DNA from: Apostichopus parvimensis | Lineage: Eukaryota; Echinodermata; Holothuroidea; Aspidochirotida; Stichopodidae | Length of the DNA: 64,000 nt | Assembly (NCBI GenBank): GCA_000934455.1 | Contig: KN882285.1 | Coordinates: forward strand, 360,626-424,625 | Reading direction: 5' to 3' | Part shown: in pieces, positions 1-12,576 of the stretch | Numbering within the stretch: the first letter of the stretch is position 1 | Layout: the number at the start of each line of letters is the position of its first letter | Position numbers and translations under genes: made by a program | The notes under the pieces: model-generated | Databases searched by the model: none | What the model saw: only the letters and a program-made list of their open reading frames with translations | Told to the model about the DNA's origin: nothing

Positions 1-653
1 CCCACACACTACAACGAAAGCAACAACTTCAGCACAATCCTTGGACTAAACCAGCATTGAAGAAACAGCTTTTTGACTAGCAAGCAAGGCTCAAGCAGGA
101 TTCGAGCCTATAGAATATGGTATGTCAAACTGAGTTAGTGTACACCACACAGCCTTATTTTGACACCCAGAAGTGGTAACAAATAAGAGCTGGTGTTAAA
201 TATACATCCAGAAGAGCACTATTGGGTGTTGAGAGTCCATTAAGTATCATCTTGACACAGATGACAAATGAACACTATATGGTGGTAATTTTACTTCCTG
301 AAGTGTCATGTTGACACCCAGAAGTTTTAACAAATCAACACTTTATTGTGTGAATTTTACTCCTTGAAGTGTCATGTTGACACCCAGTAGTTTTAACAAA
401 TGAAGACTTTATGGTGTTTATTTTACTCCCTGTAAGTGTACCTTGAACACCAGGAAGTGTTATTTTGACACTCCAAAAAAAAAACAGTTTGACATGTTTG
501 GGTGTTGTTAAGGCAACACTCGCAAAGTGTTATATTATGTTACACTTCTGAAGTGTTAATTTAACCAGGTGGGTGTTGTCCCTAATCCAAACAGGGTGGG
601 GTGTTCAATTCAACACTTAACGATTCAAATTTAACACTTAATTTTTTTGAGTG
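1..653. mobile_element. CACTC-ended non-autonomous DNA transposon, right end
   Basis: The right end reads TTTTTTTGAGTG followed by TA, the inverse of TA-CACTCAAAAAAA. The end resembles that of the 18.8 kb element farther right (CACTCTAAAAACT, also next to TA). The interior is packed with AAGTGTT and AACACTT words in both orientations, like the subterminal transposase-binding repeats known from CACTA (EnSpm) elements. No left end was found, so the element may start outside the window. No coding potential is seen. Assignment to the CACTA group is inferred from the ends only. Confidence 0.45.
234..500. repeat. Degenerate 66-bp tandem repeat
   Basis: About four diverged copies. The word GAAGTGTCATGTTGACACCC begins at 300 and again at 366, and a related word begins near 432, giving a 66-bp period. 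Each unit holds one AAGTG/TGACACCC block and one AACACTT-like block. It lies inside the CACTC-ended element and probably amplified its subterminal motif. Confidence 0.7.
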
Positions 654-659
654 TAGTTG

Positions 660-3500
660 GTTATACTCTATGCAGAAATGTCTATATATGGACAGCCATT
701 TCTCGTTGAGTATTATCAAATTTTCTGGAGGATTTAATAATGACTTTTTGTACATTAACTGCAAATTCAAGAGGAATAGATCTGTGGCATCAACACAAAT
801 CGTGACTAAAGAAAAGTAGGATAGAGCAGCATATGTTGGTAGGTTGGTAACCCCCCCCCCCCCGCCGAAAAAATCTCATGGAAATTGGGGGGGGGGAACA
901 GTCATGTGGGGAACTTGATTTCATCCCTTGTAGCAAAGCCACTGGTAAGGGGGGTTCCTTCCCTTTTACTGTTTATGTCAGTTTTTGATACCATTTTCAA
1001 TGTTCATTTCAATAAATATTATCTGAAAATTTACATGTGGGTTGAATTTGTGTATGTTTGTAATTCCGTATATTACTTTCAGACGTGTATGTCCATAGCC
1101 ATAAATCTGTACGTCCAAACCCCAGTAAAACGGACACGTGAGCTATTTGATGCATTATATAAGTTATTTCATGTGTTGGAAGCTTAGAGTCCTGTTAATA
1201 GGCACATGCACTTGATTTGTTTTAAAGACCTCAAACTTGACAGTGTTTTTTAAATATAAGAAAAAGATTAAAAGTCAGTTTCTCTGAGTACATCCATAAC
1301 CGGCTATGTTGAGATCGTTACTCAGCAACAAAAGTTGGGCAGCTGGTATTTATCATGATTATAATACAATGAAGGTACATGACTTGGCCCTTTAAAAATT
1401 TAAGTAATAATGGCATGATTACATGCTCTCCAAAGTGTACATCCATAACTATGGAACTGCCAGTCACTAAAAGGACATATGCCTTCCTAGCTGTTCTGTA
1501 CTTCATTTCAATTATCTTGTTACCAGGTTTTCAAACTTCGATATATGCTGACGCCCTGACATTACCTTTTGAACATTTGCATCAATTTCTTCAGGGTCTT
1601 TTACTCACCAATGGGATCTAGAAAACAAAGATTGGAGTCCAGGGCTGCACTTTTGATTAATGATGTTAATTCAGGTGCTACAGTATTCATACACACACAT
1701 ACAACATTAATTCATTTGGCTTAATCAAACAGGCTATCAACAGTTAAAGAGAATTAGGTATGGTCATCGAAAGATAATTATATTCCTTGGAGTTTTCTGC
1801 ATCACTCAAGGATCAATTTATAGATTTAAGCTTGTGTGACTATACACACGTGGTTGTAGCTTACATAATATGTTATGTTTTAGTACAACATTTGGGTTCA
1901 AATTTGGAGAATGTAGAACAGAGCGCTAGTTGGAGACCAGCACAAGTCAAGTCTACGAACTACGCAACATCGATACCCACCACTAAATAAATTATCTAAT
2001 CTAGTCCTCAGCCTGACCTTTCAGATTCTTCTGCACATTTTGTTTTATTAAATATCATTGGTTTTTGCAGCCAAAAATTGCAATTGGTGCTGACACTGAA
2101 GTGACCAAGAAAAGAAATAAAGATTAGCACAGTATGGTCAACAGTGCACTATGTTTAACATTACTGTCCAGCTTTGTCATATAATACTATATTTGTTCTG
2201 GGAATGGCAATAAGAACCCTCTATTTAAATAAAAAGGTATGGGGAAGGAAGGCAGTCACCTACCATGTACTTCATGCCTCATGTGCTCACATTGTTTGGC
2301 TTAGCTGCCCACATTTTACAACAGGTGGGTTAAAAAGAAAACATCGAGCAAACGAAATGGAGCAAACTTAGTTTACCTATAAAATGTGTTACAATGATCA
2401 ATATACATGACAAAAAGGACAGAGGGTGGGTGAACATTTGCCCCCTCCCTCCACCACCGCCCACACACAACCCTCCCCAGTATATTAATACTGTGAGGCT
2501 TGTCAGGGTCTCTTAAATTCTGAAATGGTGCCCACTGTAAATATCCAGGGAACAAGTTGCTTTTTGTTCAAAGAATACAACAACTATAATTACAGTTTAT
2601 TGTTTTAGTTCCAAATTTAGCTCTGTAATAACTGGGTGATAAAGTTGTTAGCAATTACTAAAGATGATGTTTAAAGTTTCTCTTATATTTATAAAGATAC
2701 TGGTAGGAATTTGACCGGCGATTAGGTCAAATGCAGTATTGTTACAAGGATTTTAAAACTTGTGTCCGCGGGGCGCAACGCCTTAAAACTCTTTGCATCC
2801 ACTTAGAACATTACTGTGGTATGAATGCAACTATTAATGCAGAGAGAAGAAACATTATGTGAGATGAAAAATCCGTTTCAGTATCAGAGGTGTTAGCTGT
2901 TGTCTGAACTCATAACATTGTGTGATTCGAATAATTTCAATATTATGCGATATTCTTAGTAATACTTCATAATTACATTTGTACCATCAGCACTTGTCGA
3001 AACGTGTGTAACACCAGCATAACGTTATATTTGAGCGCACACATATGACATCCTATAGCACAAAGTTTAATATCCCTACACAAGTGGAACGTAACTTAAA
3101 AGTAGTCCCATTTGAACAACATGCTTTGTGTTAATTGGCCAATGAGATCAAGGTAAATTTTGAAAAGGCATAATTGACTATTTTCAGCATGAAAATCTCT
3201 GTAATGGAAATGTTGTTAGCTCTGTACCAAGCATGCAGTTGATTGTTTTGATGTATTTGTTTGAAAGAAATACAATCTTCTGTAGGATTGGACGAAATTT
3301 TTAATTGATTATTTGAGAACCAAAAATGTTCATTGTGTTTTTTATGCTATTGCATGGGCCTAGTTGTAAGTGTGTTTATTTGCGGATTTCTCCCACCCCC
3401 TTCCCCACCCCCCTCAAGTTTGCATCCATCGTACACAAGAGATTTGAAGATTTTGCGGCCAGGGCTAAAACATACAGATTTCATAACAATGCTGTTGATG
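660..3500. other. Non-coding, no recognisable gene
   Basis: AT-rich sequence. Short open frames show no family motif or splice-site context. A run of C (851-863) followed closely by a run of G (near 887-896) could form a G-rich hairpin. Nothing else is supported. Confidence 0.5.
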
Positions 3501-3514
3501 GTGACCTTATTTAC

Positions 3515-4497
3515 ACGGGTCCAAAAATCGGGAACCGGGTACCCGGGAGCTGTTACCCGTCGGGTCTCCGGGTACCCGGAAAATTGTTTACCCTCGTGTA
3601 TCACGATTTTCAAGAAATTACATATTGGTAATAAATGAATTATATTCTCTACTGACAATGTTTTCATGTTCAAATACGTAGGTGCAAGATAAGGTATTAA
3701 ACCTTCCTCAATAATTTCTATTTGCTTTTGTTTCTCATTCATTAACTTGTTAATACCTTGATGTAATTAACATTACTACTAACATGGCACTACCGCCGCT
3801 GCTTATTGCTTGCTCTCCACGTCTATTGGATCAGACCATATAAATATCGAATTTAGCTCTTCAACAGTTGTTACTACTACTATCTTTTATGCAGGCCCAG
3901 GGTTCGCATTAGCCGCTAGATTGCGCGATTCGCGCAATGTTAGTAAAAAATTTTGAGTCAAAAGCCACTTGCGATTATGATTTTTTAGTTAATCCGTGTA
4001 TAATCCATAAACATCTCGTCAAATTCCTTGTCAGCCTTTCCTTCTATGAAATAAACGAATGAATAAATAATTTCTTCCACAGGGTAGCCTAACACCACAC
4101 TAAGGCAATGAGAAATCTAGCTAAGCCTAACCATCTGTTTATTCGCTGAAATAGTCACGCAGTTATAAGATATCCATGGAATACTTTCATTATTCCTGTT
4201 ACGTTCGACCACACGGTTGCCTAACACCACACTAAGTCAATGGGGTAATCTAGCCTAGCCATCTGTTTATTAGCTGAAATTGTGACGCAGTTATAAGATA
4301 TCCATGGAATACTTTCGTTATTGCTGTTATCTTCGACCACACGGTAGCCTAACACCACACTAAGTCAATGGGAATCTGCCTAACCGTCGGTTTGCCCCAA
4401 TTTGAAATATTTTTTTAAATCACACTTTGTGTAGGATTCGAGTAATAAATTAGGAACCGGGTAGTATCCCGTCGGGCGGGTACCCGGATAACCCGTG
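3515..4497. mobile_element. Possible small transposon with CCGGGTACCCGG ends
   Basis: ACGGGTCC with CCGGGTACCCGG palindromes at 3517-3590 is mirrored by CGGGTACCCGGATAACCCGT at about 4478-4497, suggesting inverted termini about 1 kb apart. The GC-rich ends stand out from the AT-rich interior. No target duplication was resolved. A second terminus-like start, CAGGGTTCGCATTAGCCGC near 3899, resembles hAT ends, so more than one element may be merged here. Confidence 0.35.
4087..4395. repeat. About 130-bp tandem repeat, 2.3 copies
   Basis: The word GCCTAACACCACACTAAG starts at 4087, 4219 and 4347, giving periods of 132 and 128 bp. Each unit also contains GCAGTTATAAGATATCCATG. Copies are about 90% alike by eye. 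Non-coding. Confidence 0.85.
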
Positions 4498-4499
4498 CA

Positions 4500-6745
4500 A
4501 ACACTAGTTATAATATGTAATGTTACCAGCATTGCTTTATTTAGAAATTTGGCTACATAGTTCCCGTAAATCATAGTTCAATTACCTGATTCAACAAGGA
4601 TCTTGAAGGAACATAACCTTGACAAGCTTTGATTTCTGTGAAAATAACTAAAAAATGCATGTATAAATTAACTAGGATCCTCTTAACATTCCACATCATT
4701 AAAACTAGAATCCAGAAATACGACCAGCATCCCTGGTTAAGGGTTGACCAGAAATCCTGTTCAATTTAACCAGGACTGTACCAGTGGGTGACATAGTGAA
4801 TGAAAGCTTGGTTTAAATTATTGACCTCAACTTGGTGAAACTTAAAGAGCATGTATTTTATATAACTTAACATAACAGGACGTTCTGTACAAGTTATTCA
4901 CAAGTCAACATAGTTCATGTGGAACTCCAATAAAAAAAATAATAATTCAAGTCATAAAGGACCTAGATGGCAATGTTTAAGAGAAATATTGACCTACCAT
5001 ATTTGTTTCCCAAAGAAGAAAAAGAAGTTCCCTGCAGAAATAACACATGCTTTCTCCCTCCTCTCCCCTTCCTCCACTATGATTTGTTCTCCTTGGTATT
5101 TGAGAAGGAAATCCCCTTTTTGAAATACCTTAGTTGCATACACCTCAGAACCTTCAGCAAAATAAATTTGAAAGAAATAATGTGTACATGAATAAGTTTC
5201 TTTCCATTAGTATTGATTATAAATTGAGATTGTTTCTTCCCATAGATAAGTGTTTAGTTAGACAATGAAACCAGCTTGAAAGTGAACAGTGGTAAAAACA
5301 GGTACCAATAGAAAAGGTTTGTTAACTTCCATTTGAGAGTAGATAGTGTGTTGTTCCTTTAAGTCACACCAGCAGATAGGAAGAATGTTGTTACTTACCA
5401 ATGATATCATTTATGTATATAATTTAACATCCAGGTATACCCTGTCCTGATTGGCAATGTCTTCTAGCCTCCTCTAGGAAAGTGCTCCGAAGAGCTCTCC
5501 TTTCTTGCATCTGAAAGGAAAAATTATATTCACTAAGTCAACACAGGTTGCCACAAACAAAAACACAAACCACTCATTGCTAATTTACAGAATGAATTCA
5601 TCAAGTCAAATGTCCATTTATCTAGGCCTATTGTAGATTATAAACAAGAAATCAAATAGCCTAGTAATAATAGGATATAACTACTTAGGCTAGTAATACT
5701 ACTAGTACTACTTCTAGGCCTACGACTAGTAGTAGTATTCATAGTAGGCCTACACACATTGCAGTAAGAGATTCACTAAATAAATCATGTATGATGTAGC
5801 CTAGTCAAATCATGTAGGGTAATGTATTGATGAGTAGCAAGCAATTGCTCTACTGAAGTTACATAGGATAATGATGTGCCGAATCAATATGAAGCTAAGT
5901 AAACAAAATCGGTAAGAATGAATTTCGGAGCCATAATTCACCCCATGATTACCTAGCCAAAGGTAGCCTACAAAAACAGTACATGCATGTTGTTCCTAGT
6001 CAGTCCGACTCATTACTAGCCTAGGCCTAACCTTGCATCGCATCAGCCTGCCACATAATTACGCTGCTACCCTAGGTTGATGATACAAACTTTAATGTTC
6101 GGTAAATTGTGTACCACTGTTCAACGCAGCTCTGTCACCATTATATAAGTGTACTTTGATAATTTGTAATGTATTTTGTAAACCAACTGTAACCACGTAC
6201 CATATTTTTCGTGGACTTACGTCTACAGCCAGGCTAGAGTGAGTACACTATGGTACAGTATGTATATTCGATCGTCAACGGTACCGTCACCGCACTCATG
6301 CAAGAATGTTGTATTTCGTGACTTCTGTACATATGTCATCAATGCGCATGTGCGTGCCTCAGGCTTTTCCATCTAAAATTTGGTAACTGTTTTCGTATAT
6401 CTCATATATATGTTTTATTAGTGTTTTTGTCAACTGTTTCATTAGCGTATGATACGGCTAGTCTTTAAATACAACTAATGACAGCTTTGCAATGACAGAT
6501 TTGCAATGAAGATATAACTATGTAAGTTTTCTGTAAAAGACGAAAAACATGAAGTCCTCTTTTTGACCCAATTTGAAATCGCTAACATATACGTCATTGA
6601 ACTTGAACACGTGGTTAATGGTTAAAGACCACATGTTACACAGGCGGGAATGAAACAGAAAATTTATGGCGCTCTCAGGAATAAGAAACAGTATTTACAT
6701 TGTGTGATATGTAACTACAAGTGGTCGCAAATATTGGTCAAACAA
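4500..6745. other. Non-coding; TAGGCCTA-rich island inside
   Basis: No gene apart from the weak exon candidate at 5441-5510. From about 5620 to 5830 the sequence is dense in TAGGCCTA, CTAG and TAGTA words, which form short imperfect hairpins. Similar islands recur near 25640-25930 and 57600-58200, so this is a feature of the genome's background. Confidence 0.5.
5441..5510 (-). CDS. Candidate short exon with start codon
   Basis: On the minus strand a pyrimidine-rich tract ending CTTTCAG is followed directly by ATG and 70 open bases (MQERRALRSTFLEEARRHCQ then SGQ). A GTATAC donor follows. The exon is charged and helix-like. No family is recognised and no partner exon was found, so this could be chance. 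It is the only place in the window that looks like a piece of a host gene. Confidence 0.22.
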
Positions 6746-7366
6746 TAGAAGGCCAGTCAATCTATCACGATTTGGGGGTCAACCCACCACAAATTGCAAC
6801 AGGTTTCTCTTCGATTTCGGTATCAGAAAAGTCCCTAGAATAAGAAGTGTAGAAAAATCTATGCAGGCGAAAGGTGAAAATTCAAGATGGCCAGCCAAAA
6901 TTCAAACTGGCGGATATGAAATTCTTATTTCCGCCATAATTTGACTGTTATTCATCCGTTTTGCATAATTTGGGGGGGGGGGGATGGGGGTTTCGACACA
7001 GGAGAAGACACTCATACCAGAATTTAAAAGGTCAACTGTCATTTTTGTGAGTTGTGGGCCAATATGGCTGCCAATATTTGAGTCAACTACCGATTTTTCG
7101 GGGGTAGGGGGAAAAATGTCTCGTTTATTCAAATCTAGGAATTGTGATAACCCGTAATTGGATTCTGGGAATGGAATAGAGAACCGGGCTTCAATGCTCA
7201 TGCATTGCCATCATGCATTGCCACTGCCCCCCCCCCCCCCATTCAGGGCATTTCGCGTTGGGGAGACACTCGAAAATGGACCTGATCATGAGTCTGAATG
7301 CGATTGTCAGTTTTGAACCTATGGTTGGATTACTAGCCCAGCTGGAGAGTGTAGCATACCTGCCAG
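6746..7366 (+). mobile_element. Academ-like transposon copy 1, left end and 5' part
   Basis: The left end (GGCCAGTCAATCTAT, then ACAAATTGCAACAG within 55 bp) matches both termini of Academ copy 2 at 27983 and 34819. About 140 bp inside lies AAGATGGC...TGGCGG, which also has a counterpart 130 bp inside the right end of copy 2. The last codons before the hAT insertion, reading ESVAYLP, continue across the insertion into EPLRMLLDVLFP at 12582, matching KFIPDSLKLLLN of copy 2. Copy 1 has only about 620 bp between end and this codon against about 2.2 kb in copy 2, so much of its 5' part is deleted. Confidence 0.65.
7359..7366. repeat. hAT-A target-site duplication, left
   Basis: CCTGCCAG here and at 12577-12584 flank the hAT element exactly. 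Eight bases is the standard duplication length for hAT transposition. Removing the element and one copy restores an open Academ reading frame. Confidence 0.9.
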
Positions 7367-8027
7367 TAAGGGTTGAAATAAGCGGGCGCCCAGGCGCGAA
7401 TGCACTTAAATAGCGCCCCTGGACATGAAAATACAATGGGCACGGGCGCTACTTTGTCGGCAAATAAGCGCCGGCATACTCCTGTAAATATCAGCCTTAT
7501 CATGAGCTGCACAGAAGCCTGAAACTACATTGCATGCTAGTGCTATATAGTAACTGCTAGCGATTTGATAAATCACTGATCGATCGAGTGCATGCACAAT
7601 AGCACTGGTGCACATGGTTTATATATCGCACAAGACCTGTACTGATACGTACGTACATGCCGGCCTGCATGTATGTATTTTGCACAGCGAGCCAAGTCGC
7701 TAATCTTACGTCGCGATTATTACCGCACACAGTATAAGTCAATGGGGTTTTCTCATTGACACTATGATTAACGCTGATTCGACTCGACTCGAGCGATTCG
7801 CGATAACCATGCTGTGAGTTGTAAGTAGGCAATGTGGAAAGTCACTAGCTTGGATACAATCGCAAAATGGCGGAGTAAACTGGGATTCATCGTTACTTCC
7901 CTTCGACATCTAAGCGACTCGCCCCTTCATCTTCAAGCGCTCCACCAACGCCCAGTACAGCCGGGAGTACAGCCCCGAAGAGAGCGAAGGAAAGTGCGAA
8001 AGTCGCAAAACTGTCCACTATAAAATC

Positions 8028-11000
8028 ATGGCAGAACCAGAAAGAAGAAGAAAATCACCCAAATCACCATCATGGTTACGATATGAGACGTACTCTGGCA
8101 ACCATGTGTCGAAGATATGGTGCCAGATTTGCCGGAGCAAACCCGAGATCGCTCGCGCCACCAACCAGCGAATCGGGAAAATTGCCGACGTAGATGCATT
8201 TATGACGGGCACTGGGACTATGAAGAAAACGAACGTCGAACGTCATGCCCGATCAAGCCCCATCAGCTCGCGAATGGTAAGTGAAGATACTCTTGTTTTT
8301 AGCTCGCTAAATATAGCCCGTGCACAATCTTCGGTTATTTGTTCATTCATCATTGCAACACTGCTTGTTTTGCAAAGCAGCCTAACCATTCACGGCACAG
8401 AGTAGCCCATTGGTTGACAGTTTAGATTAATTGCCACGAATATTCGCGGTAGCTCATAGTCACGTGGCACAAGCACATGTGCAACAGAAACGACTCCCCC
8501 ATGCAGAAATGTATTACGCCGTCACGGAAGTTAAGCCAATCACAGTCGAGCTTTCCATAATATATACAGTGCTAACTTCGGGCAGAAAGTTTTGGCTGTT
8601 TTCCATGTGGGGCCAAACTTGGATATCATAGGTTTGTATTCAGTCCCAAATGTAGATGGATTGTAGCCCGTTGGTAGGATGGATGTATTATTTTATTCTG
8701 TTCTATTTTTGTAATAGCTCCATGTTCATAGCAACCACTGTGTCTGTGTTTAGATCGTGAATGCTCATGATGATGTTTTATTTTGACACGTATTGTTTTA
8801 TTTTGACAACTGACAAAATGATCTAAATTTAGCACTACTGGAATGTAGTGTAATGATGGTTTAGTCATAAATACGACTACGAGGGTTGTCGACGTCGGGC
8901 CGATGTATCGGCAAGTCCATTATTGAGAGGTCATCAAGAGGATAGATAGATGGGCACTGGCTGGGTGGCCACTGGGGGGATGTAGGGTCAACCATAGAGG
9001 TGATATCGTAATTTGTACCTGCAGACGGAAGGGCAACGGCCAGGTACGCGAATGTGCTGAAATAGGAGAAGTCATGCTACACATAAAGAGCTAAAAGGAA
9101 TAGGGACGCATGTGGGAGGGGGAGAGGGGGTATAGTAAGGCATGCTAAGAAAGATGGATTCGTGCTCCGTGGGGTGGAGAGGGGGGTGGGCTTGTACCCT
9201 TCCCAGCTGCTGGTATATAACATTATTTATGGAAGACAAATATTCTATACCTGTCAAATTGATATTGACACAATAATTTTCCCGGCCGGTATTTTCCTGA
9301 ATGTGACATATTTGTTGTCTGGTTCTGCATCCAGTGGTCGGCGAAATCAATGGACGACGATTTGATCTCAATACCGTGTGTGTGTGGGAAGGGGGGGGGG
9401 CGAGGACTCATTTCCCCAAAAGAGTGTAGGAGCCTCGGAGGGTCATCAAATATATGTAGAGACTAGAGAGTCAATGTGAAATTTTCTGGCATTTTCAGAT
9501 GCAGTCTCTGCAGAACAAAGGGCACCAGAAGAGCGACCGATGGAGCGGACTATCATCCGTATGCGTGAGGAAATCCTACACCGCCAATCATTTCTACTTT
9601 ATCCGAAGCTGATCAAGCTTGAGAAAAAGCATGCTGTTGACCTGGGAGATGCATACAACAACAATTCCTGCAAGAAATTTATCGGGTATGTACTGGTTTT
9701 CTTTAATGATTGATATCCCTGCTGATTCCAGTTCTCTTCAAGTTGGGTAACATAGCTTAGACAGTTGTACTGTATAATGTTAGGGAGACCTGATGGCTGA
9801 TGCAAGTTCGATTAAACTTGTTATGTCTAATGATAGACGGATAATACAGAACAATTCTGGGTAACTGTGGCCGTGGGGGAGGGGGTGCCTGGCTCCACTG
9901 ACCTTTGAAACGTTTATGATTTATGAACTTGTCATTCTCTGGAATCTATTGTTTAGACTTAACAAGATGTGTTAATTTTTATAGGTATATGGCCTCAACT
10001 ATACGAAACCCAGTTCAACAGCTGCTCCTGAATGGCACCTGCAGCTACCACTCTCTGTTCATCGATGGGACAACAGACAGAGGCGCTTCAGAGAAGGAGA
10101 TCATTTTTGTCAAGGTTCTAGAGAAAGGTGAAGCTCAGATGAGGATGATTGGCTGAGTTGAATATTCAACATTTAGTTCACGATTACACTCTGCAAATAT
10201 GCTATGTAACCTGTAACATGTGATAGTTTGTGATATATTTTATGTCATTATATTGAAACCAGGAGTTGCTTCTTCATCCAAACAGGCTAATAGATGTCGA
10301 GCATGCCAATGCAGTCTCACTGAAACAGGGTATACTACAAGCATACCAAACCTTCCTGAACCTGGATGTAGCTTGGGTGGATTTCGCCACGATTGGTTGC
10401 ATCGGTGCTGGAGCAGACGGGGCTAGTGTCAACTTTGGACGGCACAGCGGCATTATGGAAAGGCTGAAAGAGGACATCCCTTGGCTCCTACCGATACATT
10501 GCATTTCACATCGCCTGGAGCTTGCCATCAAGGATGCTTTGAAGAGGACATACTTCCCTGAGGTATATGGGTCAATTGTTAAATATTTAATAATTTCATA
10601 ATGAGCAGCAAATCAACAGACATCACACAAAAAAGACAATGGATTAATAATTTTTATTTCCATTTTGTAGACTAATATAAATACATTATTTATTTTTCAT
10701 TTGCAGATACAGGCCATTCTACAGCAGCTCTATGCGTTCTACCATCGATCGCCAAAACGTTACAGAGAGCTGAAAAAGATTGCGGAGCTGGAACACCTGA
10801 GGGTCCTCAGCTTCCAGCGCATCTATGGTACGAGATGGCTAGGCCACCATGAGAATGCCATGAGGTCATTCTTGACGAACTACCCTGTGCTGGTGCGACA
10901 CTTTGGGAACATAACCAATGCTGCACGCACCGATGTAAAGGGGGTACACAAAGCAAAAGTGAAGGGTTGGCTGAAACAGGTAACAAAGTATAAATTCTTT

Positions 11001-11960
11001 TACTTGCTCCAGTTCTACCTTGATGTCATCTACCAACTGTCCTCTGTGGCGTATGCCTTCCAGGAGTCCGACATTTCTCTTCCGAGGGTAATAGAGAAAG
11101 TCACCGAGGCACTGGACAGCCTGGATGAAATGTCTACTACAGATGGGCCCTGGCTGTCCACTGGCCTAGCCGTGCTGGAACTGGATGAGGAGGATCCCAA
11201 CAAGGGCCACTTCAAGGGGATCGACCTAGTCGACTGCCAGACAGGGTTTGACTTCCAGTCAGAGAAGGCTCAGGCAGTGGGTGGAGTTAGAGACTGTCTC
11301 ATGCACCGGCTACAAGACTTCACCGCCAACCCTCTCCTCACAGCTGCCAGCATCCTTGACCCTGAGAACTGGCCTGCTGATGAAGCCGAACTGAAGGTGT
11401 ATGGCGAGAAAGAGCTGGCCACACTCCTCTCTCATTTCTCTGAACCATTGGAGAGTAAAGGGTGCACCATCGCCCTCGCCAAGATGGAATGGCGGCAACT
11501 GAAGTTGTATATCAATAACCACCTGCCTCACACGCCATATAACCAGCTCTGGTCTGCTGTGTTTGCAAAAAGAGCAGACAAATTCGCCAACATTCTCCAC
11601 GTTGTCACCATCATCTTGGTGTACCCCATCTCCAATGCCCAACTGGAGAGGGGGTTCTCTGCGATGAAGCGGACCTACTCGGACTCCAGGGAGAGCCTGT
11701 CAACACCAACAATCAATGACCTCCTAACTATTGTGATGGATGGTCCTGAACTTGAAGACTTTGACACCACACCTTCTGTGAGGTCATGGATACTAGATGT
11801 CCATGGGGGGATCCGCCCATCAAAGAGGTCGATCCACCAGCGTGTAGAGAGTGAGGATGACCAGGAAGATGACCCTGTAACTGACAAAGTCCTCCCAGGT
11901 GTAGAGGTCACCCAGACCACCAGCGATGACGATGAGCAGGAAGTCCTTCGCATCATCTGA
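8028..11960 (+). CDS. hAT transposase, five exons
   Basis: A cut-and-paste transposase of the hAT superfamily. Proposed exons are 8028-8276, 9499-9685, 9985-10152, 10286-10562 and 10707-11960. Exon 1 holds a zinc finger (WCQICRSKPE...VERHARSSP) with a second histidine one frame away. Exon 3 has FIDGTTDRGASEKE, exon 4 has IGAGADGASVNFG and HCISHRLELA, and exon 5 has the C-terminal dimerisation block SNAQLERGFSAMKR. These give the family's acidic residues and conserved C..H motif. Exon junctions 2/3 and 4/5 agree in phase. Two defects stand out: a one-base loss in the C run at 8258-8261, which would restore H and exon phase, and the donor after 10152, which reads CTGAGT instead of GTGAGT. A polyadenylation-like AATAAA follows near 12416. 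Confidence 0.85.
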
Positions 11961-12517
11961 AAGTGAAACTGAACAAGAGCGCCAGTAACCCTGCACATGT
12001 ATACCAGTACTGTCCTCACATAAGTGAACAGACACTAATTGGTCAATGAGAACACTGACCGACATTTACAATCATTTTATTATTCCCTAGGAAAAGCAGC
12101 ATGATTGTTCAAACAAAACAGCCCCAACTCACCTGTAGAAGACGTTTGACCTTACATGTCACATCATTGACATGTGGTATGTAGTACATCTGGTAGCCAT
12201 AGATGCAGTCACTATGCGTTGAGCTGGTCAATGACCAATCAGTGATTGAGACATATTCATATAAAAAGCAATTTACTGTCCATGTTCTCACTGTTCTGTA
12301 ATGTGTTACACGCCTGATTGATGTTGCTTGTTTCAGAGTCGAGACATGGTGGTTTTACATGATTTATCACATGCATAGCATAGAGTACAGGGTTCAAAAG
12401 GAGCTTCAGTGTTACAATAAACTTGTTTTCCCTTTTAAAAACACTTGAATTTTGTTTCTCCTTTTTAGCTCCTGGTAGTGAGAAAATAGCTCCTGGTCCT
12501 ACTGAAATTGCCGCGAA

Positions 12518-12550
12518 CCAGGAGCCACTTTTTTAGAAAGTGGCTCCTGG
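12518..12550. repeat. Perfect 14-bp hairpin in hAT-A 3' end
   Basis: CCAGGAGCCACTTT and its exact reverse complement are separated by five bases. It belongs to the GCTCCTGG subterminal repeats of hAT-A. It might mark a transposase-binding region or act as a transcript-end hairpin. Both roles are inferred. Confidence 0.75.
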
Positions 12551-12576
12551 TCCACAAATCCTTATTTTAACCCTTG

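Larger units (their letters stand above)
7367..12576 (+). mobile_element. hAT transposon (hAT-A), complete with ends
   Basis: A 5,210-bp element. Terminal inverted repeats are TAAGGGTTGAAATAAG on the left and, inverted, CAAGGGTTAAAATAAG on the right. It has a perfect 8-bp duplication, CCTGCCAG. Subterminal repeats differ between ends: GCGCC-type at the left (7383-7475) and GCTCCTGG-type at the right (12474-12550). It carries one five-exon transposase gene. The insertion disrupts the coding region of Academ copy 1, so it is younger than that copy. Confidence 0.9.
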
